NCBI RefSeq assembly: GCF_014192105.1
Contig: NZ_JACHXK010000014.1
Span: 62,001-126,000, forward strand
DNA from: Paenibacillus phyllosphaerae
Lineage (GTDB): Bacteria; Bacillota; Bacilli; Paenibacillales; Paenibacillaceae
Direction: 5' to 3'
DNA length: 64,000 nucleotides
Shown: positions 7,968 to 16,800 of the stretch, one piece after another
Position numbering within the stretch: the stretch's first letter is position 1
How the letters are laid out: every line of letters begins with the position of its first letter
The notes under the pieces: generated by a model
Database searches by the model: none
The model's input: the letters and a program-made list of their open reading frames with translations, nothing else
Told to the model about the DNA's origin: nothing
Position numbers and translations under genes: made by a program

Positions 7968-8240
7968 TTACATTACCTCCACGTACGATTGCCAGCTCAG
8001 ATATAAACAGAGAACCGTGACAACTAGAAACACACCGGCTACCGTTCTATTCTGTCGCAGCTTGAACCCTACCGCAACGAAGAAAACGGCCGCCGCTAAT
8101 TTGGATAGGCTTGGATAATAGCCCTCCGCGAAAAAAGAGCTGCTGAATAGTATCGAGACCAGCAAGGCAGCCACGATGAGAACTTGATACCATAACGGCT
8201 CTCTCGCGAACAATTTGAGTATGAACATCACTCTGTTCAA
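7968..8240 (-). CDS. small membrane protein (90 aa, TTG start)
   Basis: Not recognised. Three predicted hydrophobic segments in 90 residues. TTG at 8240 is chosen because AAGGAGGGG lies seven bases upstream; the codon at 8258 (also TTG) overlaps that site. The next gene upstream ends at 8266, so the pair is co-transcribed. Confidence 0.65.
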   Translation of the reverse strand: MNRVMFILKLFAREPLWYQVLIVAALLVSILFSSSFFAEGYYPSLSKLAAAVFFVAVGFKLRQNRTVAGVFLVVTVLCLYLSWQSYVEVM

Positions 8241-8265
8241 ATGCTTCCCCTCCTTCAAGACTTCT

Positions 8266-8985
8266 TCATGGTGAAAACCTGGGCATCAAACCATACACCA
8301 CATAATCCTCGCTTAAATAACGACTCAGTACCTTTTTGTTACGTTCGTTTTCTTTCTCCGTCGGTGCCGTGACCTCGATTCGGTTCAATTTCACATCAAT
8401 ACTGTAGCCGCTGATTGAGAATCCCTCTTCTCGCAACTGGTCAAGATGCTCATTCATCCACTCTACCTTGGCTTCCAGCTCTGCCAGCGTGTAATCCGCC
8501 TGCCACACCATGAGACGTTCGGAAGGAATCACAAGCTTCACTTTATTGCGTATTGTCCCAGCTTCATCATCCACGAACCCCACGTGCAGCCCGCCTATTT
8601 TGTTATTCACATACGTTCCCGCGTATGCCGCCTGCAGATCAGATTGCTCCATCAGTTTGGACATCTGAGACTTCAGCGTCTGAACTGACATTTGACGCGC
8701 CTGAACGAGTCGGATCTCTACACTCGTCATCGGTACAGCATACCGGTCGATGGAATCGTTACACTTACTCTCGGCCTGCGCCAGACGCAGATGAGCAGGG
8801 TCTTGAGATAATCCGAAGCTCTCTCGGAACAACATATAGCTTCTATCTGTGGCGGACTTCTGCGTTTCATGGATGCTAAGCGACCAAGGAAGGAAGCTCG
8901 TCAGGAAGAATGCAGCGAATATGCCGATGACTGAAGCAACAAGAATCGCAAACCATCTCAATCCGAATCTCCAACCCCTTTCCAA
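8266..8985 (-). CDS. hypothetical membrane-anchored protein (239 aa, TTG start)
   Basis: Not recognised. One N-terminal transmembrane helix (about residues 9-32) followed by an extracytoplasmic domain with a helical stretch (QTLKSQMSKLMEQ) and a C-terminal alpha/beta part (YTLAELEAKVEWMNEHLDQL). Start is TTG at 8985 with AGGGAG upstream. Co-directional and nearly contiguous with the small membrane protein that follows; no functional hint from the neighbours. Confidence 0.7.
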   Translation of the reverse strand: MERGWRFGLRWFAILVASVIGIFAAFFLTSFLPWSLSIHETQKSATDRSYMLFRESFGLSQDPAHLRLAQAESKCNDSIDRYAVPMTSVEIRLVQARQMSVQTLKSQMSKLMEQSDLQAAYAGTYVNNKIGGLHVGFVDDEAGTIRNKVKLVIPSERLMVWQADYTLAELEAKVEWMNEHLDQLREEGFSISGYSIDVKLNRIEVTAPTEKENERNKKVLSRYLSEDYVVYGLMPRFSP

Positions 8986-9035
8986 AGCCCAACTCCCTAA
9001 ATTATACCATCTACTACGTCTCCAACCACCCTATT

Positions 9036-9068
9036 AAAAAGAAAAAACCGTGCCTTCAGCAGCACGGT
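9036..9068 (-). terminator. terminator at the end of the B12-uptake operon
   Basis: On the minus strand ACCGTGC and GCACGGT form a seven-base-pair stem around an eight-base loop, followed by TTTTTTCTTTTT. It lies 22 bases after the DUF2164 stop and closes the riboswitch-led operon. Confidence 0.85.
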
Positions 9069-9089
9069 CCCCCTCTTCCAATCTTGCTA

Positions 9090-9368
9090 TTATCGCCGCG
9101 ATCTCGCTGAGCTCGCCCGCTTCTCCAGCGAGCGTAAGTCTTCCTCGATCGAGACCATCCGCTCGTTAACGAGACGCGAAGCATCCTGGATCGCCTGGTT
9201 GTAGATGGTCGGCCCCACCTCTTGAATCATGTAATCGAGCAGCATCTCAGCCGCAAGAGCGCCGATCTCCTCCGAACGCTCCTCCTGAAAAAACGCCTGC
9301 ACCTTCTCGATCAGAACGTCCTTCTGCTCGCGCGGCAACTTCAACATCATCATCGTGATCAACTCCAT
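9090..9368 (-). CDS. DUF2164-family small protein
   Basis: About 92 residues (87 if the ATG at 9353 with GGAG nine bases upstream is used). LKLPREQKDVLIEKVQAFF and EEIGALAAEMLLDYMIQEVGP are the diagnostic blocks of DUF2164, a small soluble helical family of unknown function common in Bacilli. It is the last gene of the B12 riboswitch operon, starting about 28 bases after the ECF S-component stop. Its place in the operon is the only clue to a role. Confidence 0.75.
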   Translation of the reverse strand: MELITMMMLKLPREQKDVLIEKVQAFFQEERSEEIGALAAEMLLDYMIQEVGPTIYNQAIQDASRLVNERMVSIEEDLRSLEKRASSARSRR

Positions 9369-9396
9369 TCCCTGGTCTTCTTCACTTGCATGCAGC

Positions 9397-10089
9397 CTAT
9401 CGCTCAATGAGGCCATACTTGGTTTTAATCCGGTCCAGCTTCTCCAGCATCGGACGCGAGAGCAGGAACAAGAAGATGACGGTGGCGGCTGCGTGAACCA
9501 GATCGAACCAGATCCCGGACGCATAGGCAGCCAGCAGCGCTTCCTTGTTGAAAGTGGACGCGAACAATGTCACCGAGCTCAGATTCATAAGTCCGCCGTA
9601 GATCAGTATAGCAGACAAGCCCCCGAATACGCACAGCAAAGCTTTCGAACGCTTCAACCAGCCTTTCTTGAACAGAATGCCCGCCAGGAAACCAATGATG
9701 CCGAAGGAGAACATTTGCCACGGCGTCCAAGGCCCTTGCCCAAAAAAGAAGTTAGAGACGAATCCGGCCATCGCACCGACGAGAAAGCCGGCTTCCGCTC
9801 CCATACTTACGCCCGCGATGATGACGATGGCGAGAACCGGCTTGAACTGCGGCAGCATGAAAAAGGCGGAACGTCCGGCGACGGCAATCGCGGTCAGGAC
9901 GGCAATAATGATGAGCTCCCTCGCCTGCGGCTTCCTGCTCTCGAAGACCATGGCGAACGGAATCATCGTATACAAGATAATGAGCAAGCTAATGAAATAA
10001 TAGTTGCGGTCATCCAAGACAACGATGCCGAGCGCGATGGTAGCCGGAATCACGATAAGAATGAGCAGCGACGCCAACAGCGTCCGCAT
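9397..10089 (-). CDS. ECF transporter substrate-binding S component (CbrT-like, B12 predicted)
   Basis: About 230 residues, six hydrophobic segments. The block GRSAFFMLPQFKPVLAIVIIAG and GQGPWTPWQMFSFGIIGFLAG is typical of the ECF S components that sit in dedicated cbr-type operons. S components bind the vitamin in the membrane and dock on the EcfT/EcfA module. The start may be 10089 (GGGTGG nine bases upstream) or 10125, which overlaps the ATPase gene by 19 bases. Substrate specificity for cobalamin is inferred from the riboswitch at the head of the operon and from co-encoded transcobalamin-like proteins. Confidence 0.85.
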   Translation of the reverse strand: MRTLLASLLILIVIPATIALGIVVLDDRNYYFISLLIILYTMIPFAMVFESRKPQARELIIIAVLTAIAVAGRSAFFMLPQFKPVLAIVIIAGVSMGAEAGFLVGAMAGFVSNFFFGQGPWTPWQMFSFGIIGFLAGILFKKGWLKRSKALLCVFGGLSAILIYGGLMNLSSVTLFASTFNKEALLAAYASGIWFDLVHAAATVIFLFLLSRPMLEKLDRIKTKYGLIER

Positions 10090-10106
10090 GGACAAGCGAC
10101 CACCCG

Positions 10107-11795
10107 TTATTGGTTGTTTCGGCATCGTTCGATCACACTCTCCACGGTTACGGCATCCGGCCAGATCCGGCGAGCCATCCGGTTCGCTGACGTCGTATAG
10201 AAATGATTGCCGGCGAAAAACGTCTTCGCCTCGTTCGAGGTGATCATGCTCCCATCGAAAAACATCCCGCACACCTCCCCATACCTTGCGCAAAACTCAA
10301 TATCATGGGATACCATGATGATCGTGACGCCCCTGGCTTGTAACTCCTGCAGGAAACGCCCCAGCTTTTCCTTGAACGATCCGTCCAATCCTTTGGTCGG
10401 TTCATCCAACACCAGGATCGTCGGGTCCAGCAGCAGCACCTTCGCCAGCGCCGCCCTTTGCTGCTCGCCGCCGCTCAGATCGTAGGGGTGCATGGCAAGC
10501 AGCTTTTCTAGCTCGGCCAGGGCGGCCACCGCCTCTACCTTGGCTCGCTTCTCTTCGCTCGTCAGCTTGGTTTCCGAGAGCATTTCATGCAAGTCCAACT
10601 CGACAGTCTTCTGGACGAATAAGGATTGTGGATTTTGCGGCAGCACGCCGAGAAGGTTATGGAAGAGATCCTTCGCCTTCATCGTCGATGGATTGCGTCC
10701 TTCGATCAGCACTTTACCGCGATAAGGACGCTGAATGCCGCTTAGCAGAGACAGCGTGGTTGATTTGCCTGTCCCGTTGCCGCCGACAATACAATAGAAT
10801 TGCCCCTTCCTAACCTCGAAAGATAGATCCTTGATCACGTCTGGGCCATTCTTCTCGTATTTTAACCATACGTCCTTGAATTGGACGACAACGGGTGCTA
10901 TCTCTTCGGCGGTACTGCTAGCCTGCTTATCCGAAGAAGCCTTGGCAATGTCCGTAACCTTCCGTTTATCTTCCAGCCACTGTCTGCCTTCCTTCACCGT
11001 CAGCGGGCATGGAATATTGCCGTCATAATGCTGCGCTGCAGCGAAAATCCGCATCGGCGCGGGCATCGAAGCAAACATGGAATGCCCCATCGCGTGCAGT
11101 TGCTCGCCTACCTCGCGCGGCTTACCGTCGGCGATGATCGCTCCGTCGTCGAGTACGATCAGCCGATCCGACACGGGCAGCACCTCCTCCAGCCGATGCT
11201 CGGTCATAATGACGGTGACACCGAGTTCGCGGTTGATTTTGCTCACGGTCTCCAGGAACTCCATCGCCGCAATCGGGTCCAGCTGGGAGGTTGGTTCGTC
11301 CAGAATGAGCACAGCCGGGTGCATCGCCATAATCGAAGCCAAGTTCAGCAGCTGCTTCTGACCGCCAGACAGCTCGGTCACTTCCTTATGGAACCACGTC
11401 TGAATGCCGAAGAAGCTCGCCATCTCGGCTACCCGCAGCCTCATCGTCTGCTGGTCGAGTCCCAGGCTTTCAAGTCCAAAAGCCAGCTCATGCCACACTT
11501 TATCCGTGACGACCTGATTGTCCGGATTCTGCAGCACGAACCCGATCTCGGAAGCTTGCGTCCGCTGATCGGTCTCGCTTAGCGGCTGTCCCATATAGCA
11601 GATTGCGCCGCTCCGAACGCCGTGCGGGGTGAGCACGGTTTTGAGATGCCGAAGCAACGTGCTCTTGCCGCAGCCCGACCGGCCGATGATCGTGACGAAC
11701 TCTCCGCCCGCAATCGTCAGATCGAGATGCGCCAGGGCTTGCTTCTCCTTCCCGGGGAAGGCGAAGCTTAAGTCCTCGATACGATATATTTCCAC
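10107..11795 (-). CDS. fused double ATPase of ECF transporter (EcfA-EcfA')
   Basis: 562 residues with two ABC ATPase domains in one chain. Domain 1: Walker A GRSGCGKS (38-45), ELSGGQKQ signature, VLILDEPTSQLD Walker B, TEHR switch His. Domain 2 (from about residue 300): Walker A GGNGTGKS, DLSGGEQQR, ILVLDEPTKGLD, VSHD. It powers vitamin uptake at the inner face of the membrane. The GTG at 11795 has GGAGGAAC upstream and the gene overlaps the end of the EcfT gene by 28 bases, so translation is coupled. Confidence 0.92.
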   Translation of the reverse strand: MEIYRIEDLSFAFPGKEKQALAHLDLTIAGGEFVTIIGRSGCGKSTLLRHLKTVLTPHGVRSGAICYMGQPLSETDQRTQASEIGFVLQNPDNQVVTDKVWHELAFGLESLGLDQQTMRLRVAEMASFFGIQTWFHKEVTELSGGQKQLLNLASIMAMHPAVLILDEPTSQLDPIAAMEFLETVSKINRELGVTVIMTEHRLEEVLPVSDRLIVLDDGAIIADGKPREVGEQLHAMGHSMFASMPAPMRIFAAAQHYDGNIPCPLTVKEGRQWLEDKRKVTDIAKASSDKQASSTAEEIAPVVVQFKDVWLKYEKNGPDVIKDLSFEVRKGQFYCIVGGNGTGKSTTLSLLSGIQRPYRGKVLIEGRNPSTMKAKDLFHNLLGVLPQNPQSLFVQKTVELDLHEMLSETKLTSEEKRAKVEAVAALAELEKLLAMHPYDLSGGEQQRAALAKVLLLDPTILVLDEPTKGLDGSFKEKLGRFLQELQARGVTIIMVSHDIEFCARYGEVCGMFFDGSMITSNEAKTFFAGNHFYTTSANRMARRIWPDAVTVESVIERCRNNQ

Positions 11796-12661
11796 CTTAG
11801 TTCCTCCACCAGCTGAATAATAACGGGAAGCATGCACAACAGGGAGTAAGCCGCATAAACAACCCCACTGAACAACGTTTGTTCCTTCATTCGCATGGAC
11901 GGAAAATAACGCATCGTATTCTCCCCCATCCCCGCGCCTGCAAGCACGATCGCAATTAGTACGATCATGAGGACAAGAACGGTCCGATCTCTTCGGTCGA
12001 AACGATAGATCGCGAAGCTCGTCCGCCCGGGCAGTCCGTAGCCGCGCGCCTTCATGGAATCGGCGGTCTCGATCGCGTTCTCCATCGCCCATGTTGCCAT
12101 GATGGACAGAATCCGCAGGCCATGGCGCGCGCGATGGACCACATTGCCTTGCGTAACATCCCTTCCGATACTGCGCTGCGCAAGCGATACCGCCTGAATC
12201 TGATGCCGGAATCGCGGGACGAAGCGGAGCACCATCGAGAAGATGAGCGATAACGCCGGGACTATTTTTCCGAACAGATGGATGAATTTGTCCGACGTCA
12301 TCACCTTGTTGTAACAAGAGAACCAGATCATCACGGTCACCAGCATGGCCGCGGCCGCGATGCCATAGACAATGGACTCCAGCGTAACCGGATTTCCGTT
12401 CTTCAGATAGAACAGAATCGTCATGCCCGCATGGTTGAATAACGGATTGACCGCGGCCAGAATGAACAGCGCGGGCAGCATGTAGATGACATTGAATTTA
12501 ACGGCTTTCCCGCCGCTTAGCGTCACCGAGTATACTGCTGCGCTGAATAGGGCGATGCCTTGAAGCACCGGATGCATGAAGAACATGCTGAACCCAAGAA
12601 CCGCGGCGAAATAGAGGAAGTTAACGGCCGGGTGATAGGTGGAAAAAGAATCGCGTCCCAC
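11768..12661 (-). CDS. ECF transporter transmembrane T component (EcfT-like)
   Basis: 297 residues with five or more membrane segments. The coupling-helix motif MKARGYGLPGRTSF (ARG at about 205-207) marks EcfT, which links the ATPases to the S component. Start is GTG at 12661, overlapping the stop of the DUF4430 gene by one base with GGAGGGAG just upstream. With the fused ATPase and S component next to it this is a complete, dedicated (group I) ECF transporter. Confidence 0.9.
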   Translation of the reverse strand: MGRDSFSTYHPAVNFLYFAAVLGFSMFFMHPVLQGIALFSAAVYSVTLSGGKAVKFNVIYMLPALFILAAVNPLFNHAGMTILFYLKNGNPVTLESIVYGIAAAAMLVTVMIWFSCYNKVMTSDKFIHLFGKIVPALSLIFSMVLRFVPRFRHQIQAVSLAQRSIGRDVTQGNVVHRARHGLRILSIMATWAMENAIETADSMKARGYGLPGRTSFAIYRFDRRDRTVLVLMIVLIAIVLAGAGMGENTMRYFPSMRMKEQTLFSGVVYAAYSLLCMLPVIIQLVEELRWKYIVSRT

Positions 12662-13752
12662 TACTCTCCCTCCGCAGCCGTCTGTCCGCCGCCGATATCC
12701 CGGCCGAGATCGCAGGTATACATCCACGAGATGACATCGCCGTCCTTAAGCTCGTAACGGCTGGCGCCATAATTGGGGAACCAGTCGTTCACCTTGTACA
12801 TCCACCCGCTCAGCTCGCCGCAGTCGAATTCATAGATGTTATTAATGCCTTCGATGTAGTTGCTGTTATAGAGCGGAGTCATCTCGAATTCCATATGAAT
12901 TTTGTTCTTCTTCATCTCGCGCAGCAGCACGTCGAACACGCTCTCTCCCTCATAAGCGGTGACGGTCTGCGTGGCGTAGATAATGCCGTCCTTAGGAAGG
13001 ACCTCCAATTTGTCTGGGTTGAACTGATCCAGATTGTTCAAAATCGCGGCACAGGTAACCGTTAAGGTGACGGTGATCGCCTTTTTCTTGTCGACGTCGG
13101 CATCCTGCCACTCCACCGGCTCCGGTTTCCCTGCCGGTACCTCTTCCGTTTGATATTTATCCTTATCCTCGGGTTTTGAGACAGTCGGTTCCTTGTCCGG
13201 ACTGCCGCTTGAAGCGCTGCCTGAACCGATAGCGGTCTTCCCGCCCGAAGACTGTTGCGTCGCCTGTTGTTCCGGTTTCGTTGCCTCTGGTTTCGCCGAA
13301 TCTTTAGACGGCACAGACGGCGGTCCCGATTCCGTCGTCGCCGGCTTGCTAGCTGGCTTGCTGCTATCCTTGGCCGCTGAACTCGATCCGGCGGTCTTCG
13401 GCGCCTTGCCATCCGTTGCCGGTGTCGAATCCGCTTGAGATTGGGCCGCGCCCACTTCTGCAGTCGGCGAGTTGGTATCCGGATTCGGTACGTCCTGCGC
13501 TTGCGCTGCTCCGTCCGAAGGCGTATTCGCTTGGCTTGGATGGGTATTCGCTGCATTCGTCTTATCTGTTGGTTCCTGTTGCGCTTCAGATGTGACAGGA
13601 ACATTCTCCGCGCTGCCAGCTTGTTCCGTCTGCGTCTGCGTCGCCGTCAATTCGCGCTGCCCTTGCCCGCTGTCTCCGCCGAAGAAGAAGGCGACCGCGA
13701 GCACGACCGCGATACCAAGCAGGGCAACCCAATGCTTGACCGTCAGCTTCAA
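12661..13752 (-). CDS. membrane-anchored DUF4430 (transcobalamin C-domain-like) protein
   Basis: 363 residues. One N-terminal membrane anchor (7-25), a very long Ser/Ala/Pro/Gln/Lys-rich disordered stalk (about 30-215), and a C-terminal DUF4430 domain ending in GWMYKVNDWFPNYGASRY and DVISWMYTCDLG. The family is related to the beta-domain of intrinsic factor and transcobalamin. Two cysteines (CDCG area and YTCDLG) could pair. Start is TTG at 13752, with AAGGAGGTG eight bases upstream. I infer a ligand relay: it could take cobalamin from the wall-bound giant protein and pass it to the ECF S component. Confidence 0.85.
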   Translation of the reverse strand: MKLTVKHWVALLGIAVVLAVAFFFGGDSGQGQRELTATQTQTEQAGSAENVPVTSEAQQEPTDKTNAANTHPSQANTPSDGAAQAQDVPNPDTNSPTAEVGAAQSQADSTPATDGKAPKTAGSSSAAKDSSKPASKPATTESGPPSVPSKDSAKPEATKPEQQATQQSSGGKTAIGSGSASSGSPDKEPTVSKPEDKDKYQTEEVPAGKPEPVEWQDADVDKKKAITVTLTVTCAAILNNLDQFNPDKLEVLPKDGIIYATQTVTAYEGESVFDVLLREMKKNKIHMEFEMTPLYNSNYIEGINNIYEFDCGELSGWMYKVNDWFPNYGASRYELKDGDVISWMYTCDLGRDIGGGQTAAEGE

Positions 13753-13776
13753 GCGTTACACCTCCTTATATGACTA

Positions 13777-13803
13777 AACAAGGGCGGAGTTCCCGCCCTT
13801 GTT
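13777..13803 (-). other. strong hairpin between two operon genes
   Basis: A perfect 11-bp stem (AACAAGGGCGG with CCGCCCTTGTT) with a five-base loop and only a weak T tail. It sits between the giant surface-protein gene and the DUF4430 gene. It could be a leaky terminator or an mRNA stabiliser that makes the surface protein more abundant than the transporter. Confidence 0.65.
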
Positions 13804-13842
13804 CCGTTTGTCCTTGCATGAAGATCGTTTGCCAATCGTGCC

Positions 13843-16800
13843 TTACACGTCTGTCATGTCATACAGGCGAGTCTGCTTATTCAACAGGCGGTCATAAGCG
13901 ACCATTGCATACATCGCTTGATCCGTTGCCATCAGGTCAACCGTACCAGGTTCGGCACCGCCGTTGTCGGTTCCCCCTGCCTGGATATGATAGAATCCGC
14001 CTTCCGTTGCGGCGAAGCCGAGCAAAGCATCGATGGCCGAATGCCCGTTCTTCACGAATCTGGCATCGGTGTGCGGGTTAATCCCGAGGCTGGTCAACGC
14101 AACCACGACTTGGGCAACGCTCTCCGCATTGTTCGCTTTGTTGCTGACGAAGCCGCCATCCGCTTGCTGGTTGGCGGACAGCCAGATCAGCGCTTCATCC
14201 ACAGCAGCCTTCACGGATGGATTCGTGCCGTAGTAAGGCGCAAGCGCTTGGACCGCCATCGCCGTTACATCCGGATCCGCCGCTGCCGGATTCGTGCCGA
14301 GCGCCCATCCGCCCGCTTCGATTTTACGCTTCAGAACAAAATCGATGAGCAGCTCTCGCGTTGTCTGCGTCTTGACTCCCAGAGCGGTCGGGATCGCATA
14401 TTGTTTGCTGTCGAGCGCGATAAGGGCGAAGATCGGTCCGTTAATGCCCTGCTTGGTGACCGTTTCGAAATCCGCGAGCGGCTCGAGCAGATTGTACCCG
14501 GCTGCATTCGTCACGCTCTTGCCGATCGCCGTGAGTGCCAGTATGGCACGGTCGTACTCCGTGTATTTCACGCTGTGCAGGACGCCGTCGCTCTCCTTCA
14601 ACGTCTTCTCCAGGTTCGCGTAATACGCTGCATAATAAGCATCCGGAATTTGAAGGCCAGACCGCGCTAATCCTAGCACGGTCCATTCGCCTCCCAGTGT
14701 CGATACGGTTGGAGCCGTAACGGTTTTTTGCAGGTAAGCTGCGGTTGCTGCGATTTGCTTTTGTACCGTTTGCTGCTTGGTAACATCGGTTTGATCCGTT
14801 GGAGCAGACGGGTTCGAGGCCTCTTGCTGTTCATCGTAAGCGTAAGAACGCATGGCTACGACGGCTGCCATCTCGCGCGTTACCTCGCCAGCCGGATTGA
14901 AGCGGTCCCCTTGGCCGAGCATCAACTTAAGCGAAACGCTCGTCTGCACAGCGGCTTGCGCCCAAGGCGAGACCGCCTTCAGATCGCTGATCGCCACAGT
15001 TGCGCCAGTTGCGGAAACCTTATCAAGGCCAAGCGCACGGACGATCATGACCGCCATTTGTTCGCGGGTAATCGTAGCGTTCGGTTGGAATTGGCCGTCA
15101 TAGCCAGTAATGAATCCAGCCTTATATGCGGCCTCCACATAAGGAGCGAACCACGAGCTGGCCGGTACATCCTTGAAGCGGCTTGTGGAAGACGCCGTAG
15201 GAAGACCGAGCACCGAGACCATCAGCTTCGTAAATTCGGCTCTCGTAATGGCTGCTTTCGGACTCAGCTTGCCGCCGCTGCCTTGTACGAATCCTTGTTG
15301 CGATGCTTCCGCAATCGCGTCTTTCGCCCAAGCGGAGACTTGATCCGCATCAGTGTACAGCTTACTCAGATCGAAGCTGTCCTCTGTTTCTTGCTGATTC
15401 GTTGTCGTATAGGTAACGAACGAAGTGAAGTGGTTCGTCTTCATGATGAGATTGTCGCCGTCCACGTAAGCATACGTAATTTTTTCGCTGCCTTGGGTGG
15501 CCTGCTTCCCTGCCTCATCAGAAGCATACAGCTGGATTGGCGTGAAGACGCCGCCCTCGATGAATCCGGCTACCTGACCTTTGCCGCCTTTAATGGTGAG
15601 CGTCAGCGTCTTGTCGAACAAGAATGATTGGTCAGCAGCGCCCATGATGAACGCTTGCCCGATCGTTTCGACGTTCGCGCCAGCCGCCAAGCTGCCATTC
15701 ACGAGACTAAGCAGCTTCTCATCCCCACGATCCAGACTGGTGAACAACTCGATGCTGTTGCCGCCGGATGTGATCTTCGTACCTTTGTCGATGGCAAAGA
15801 TGAGATTTCCTTTGCTCGCGGTCAGCTTAGGAAGACCGTCTTTAGTCTCCTCGACATTGAGGATGATCTTATGCGACACATTCGGAATATTCAGCGTGAA
15901 CTCGGTATCCTTCTGCTGCGCGTTCAGCTTCTGGACGTAATCTTGCTTCAAATCTTGCGGGACGTTGACCACAGATGTGACCGACTGTCCTACGCCGGAT
16001 GACGAGCCGCCGGAAGTGTCCCAATCGCTTGGATCTACGCCTAAGTCGAGCCCCAGATCCAGTGTATACCGCCATGCTACGATGTCATTGGCTTTAAGCG
16101 TATAAGCTCCGGCGCTATAGTTCGGGAATTTCCCGTTGACCGAGTACATCCATCCGCTTTTCTCACCACGGTCGAATTCAGCTAGATCATCGATCGCTTC
16201 AACATAAAGCGTTGAGCCGGAGCCTTCCGAGCGCACTTTGCCTGGCAGCTCGCGTGCCAGCACCGTATACGCTGTATCGCCAGCCTGGAGCACGACTTGC
16301 TTGGAAGCCAGGATCGTGCCTTTCTGGCTATCGCCGGTAACCGACAGCGTGATGGTTTCGGTAGTCGTGCCGCCACCGCCATTACCCGGGTTGGTAGCAG
16401 GTTTCTCGGCAATCGCGAGCGACTTCGTCGTCCGCACGACATGTGGAGCTTTGCCTGTCTCATAGTCGGTTACTTCGATGCTGTACGTACCGGCTTCTGT
16501 TACGCCATTTGCGAATGTAGCAACGCCTTCGGCATTCGTCTCGACGGTAACGCCGTCAATCTTGACTTCGACGCCAGCGGCTGGGGAAGTGACGATCTCG
16601 CTGCTCGTTCCATTCCATACCGAAGCGATCTTCTGGACGGAGACCGTGAAGGCTTCGTCTTCTTTCGGCGTAGTTGGCGCAACTTGAATCGACTCGATTA
16701 ATTGCGTATCGCTGCCGGTGTAATAGACGACAATCTTATCCGTTTCTTTCAGCTTAAAAGCATCCATGCCGACCGCAGGGAAACTCCATTGTCCGTCACG

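Noticed and set aside
13062-13604. Long Arg-rich open frame overlapping the DUF4430 gene
   Set aside because: It is a frame-shifted reading of the Ser/Ala/Pro/Lys stalk on the same strand, with no ribosome site.
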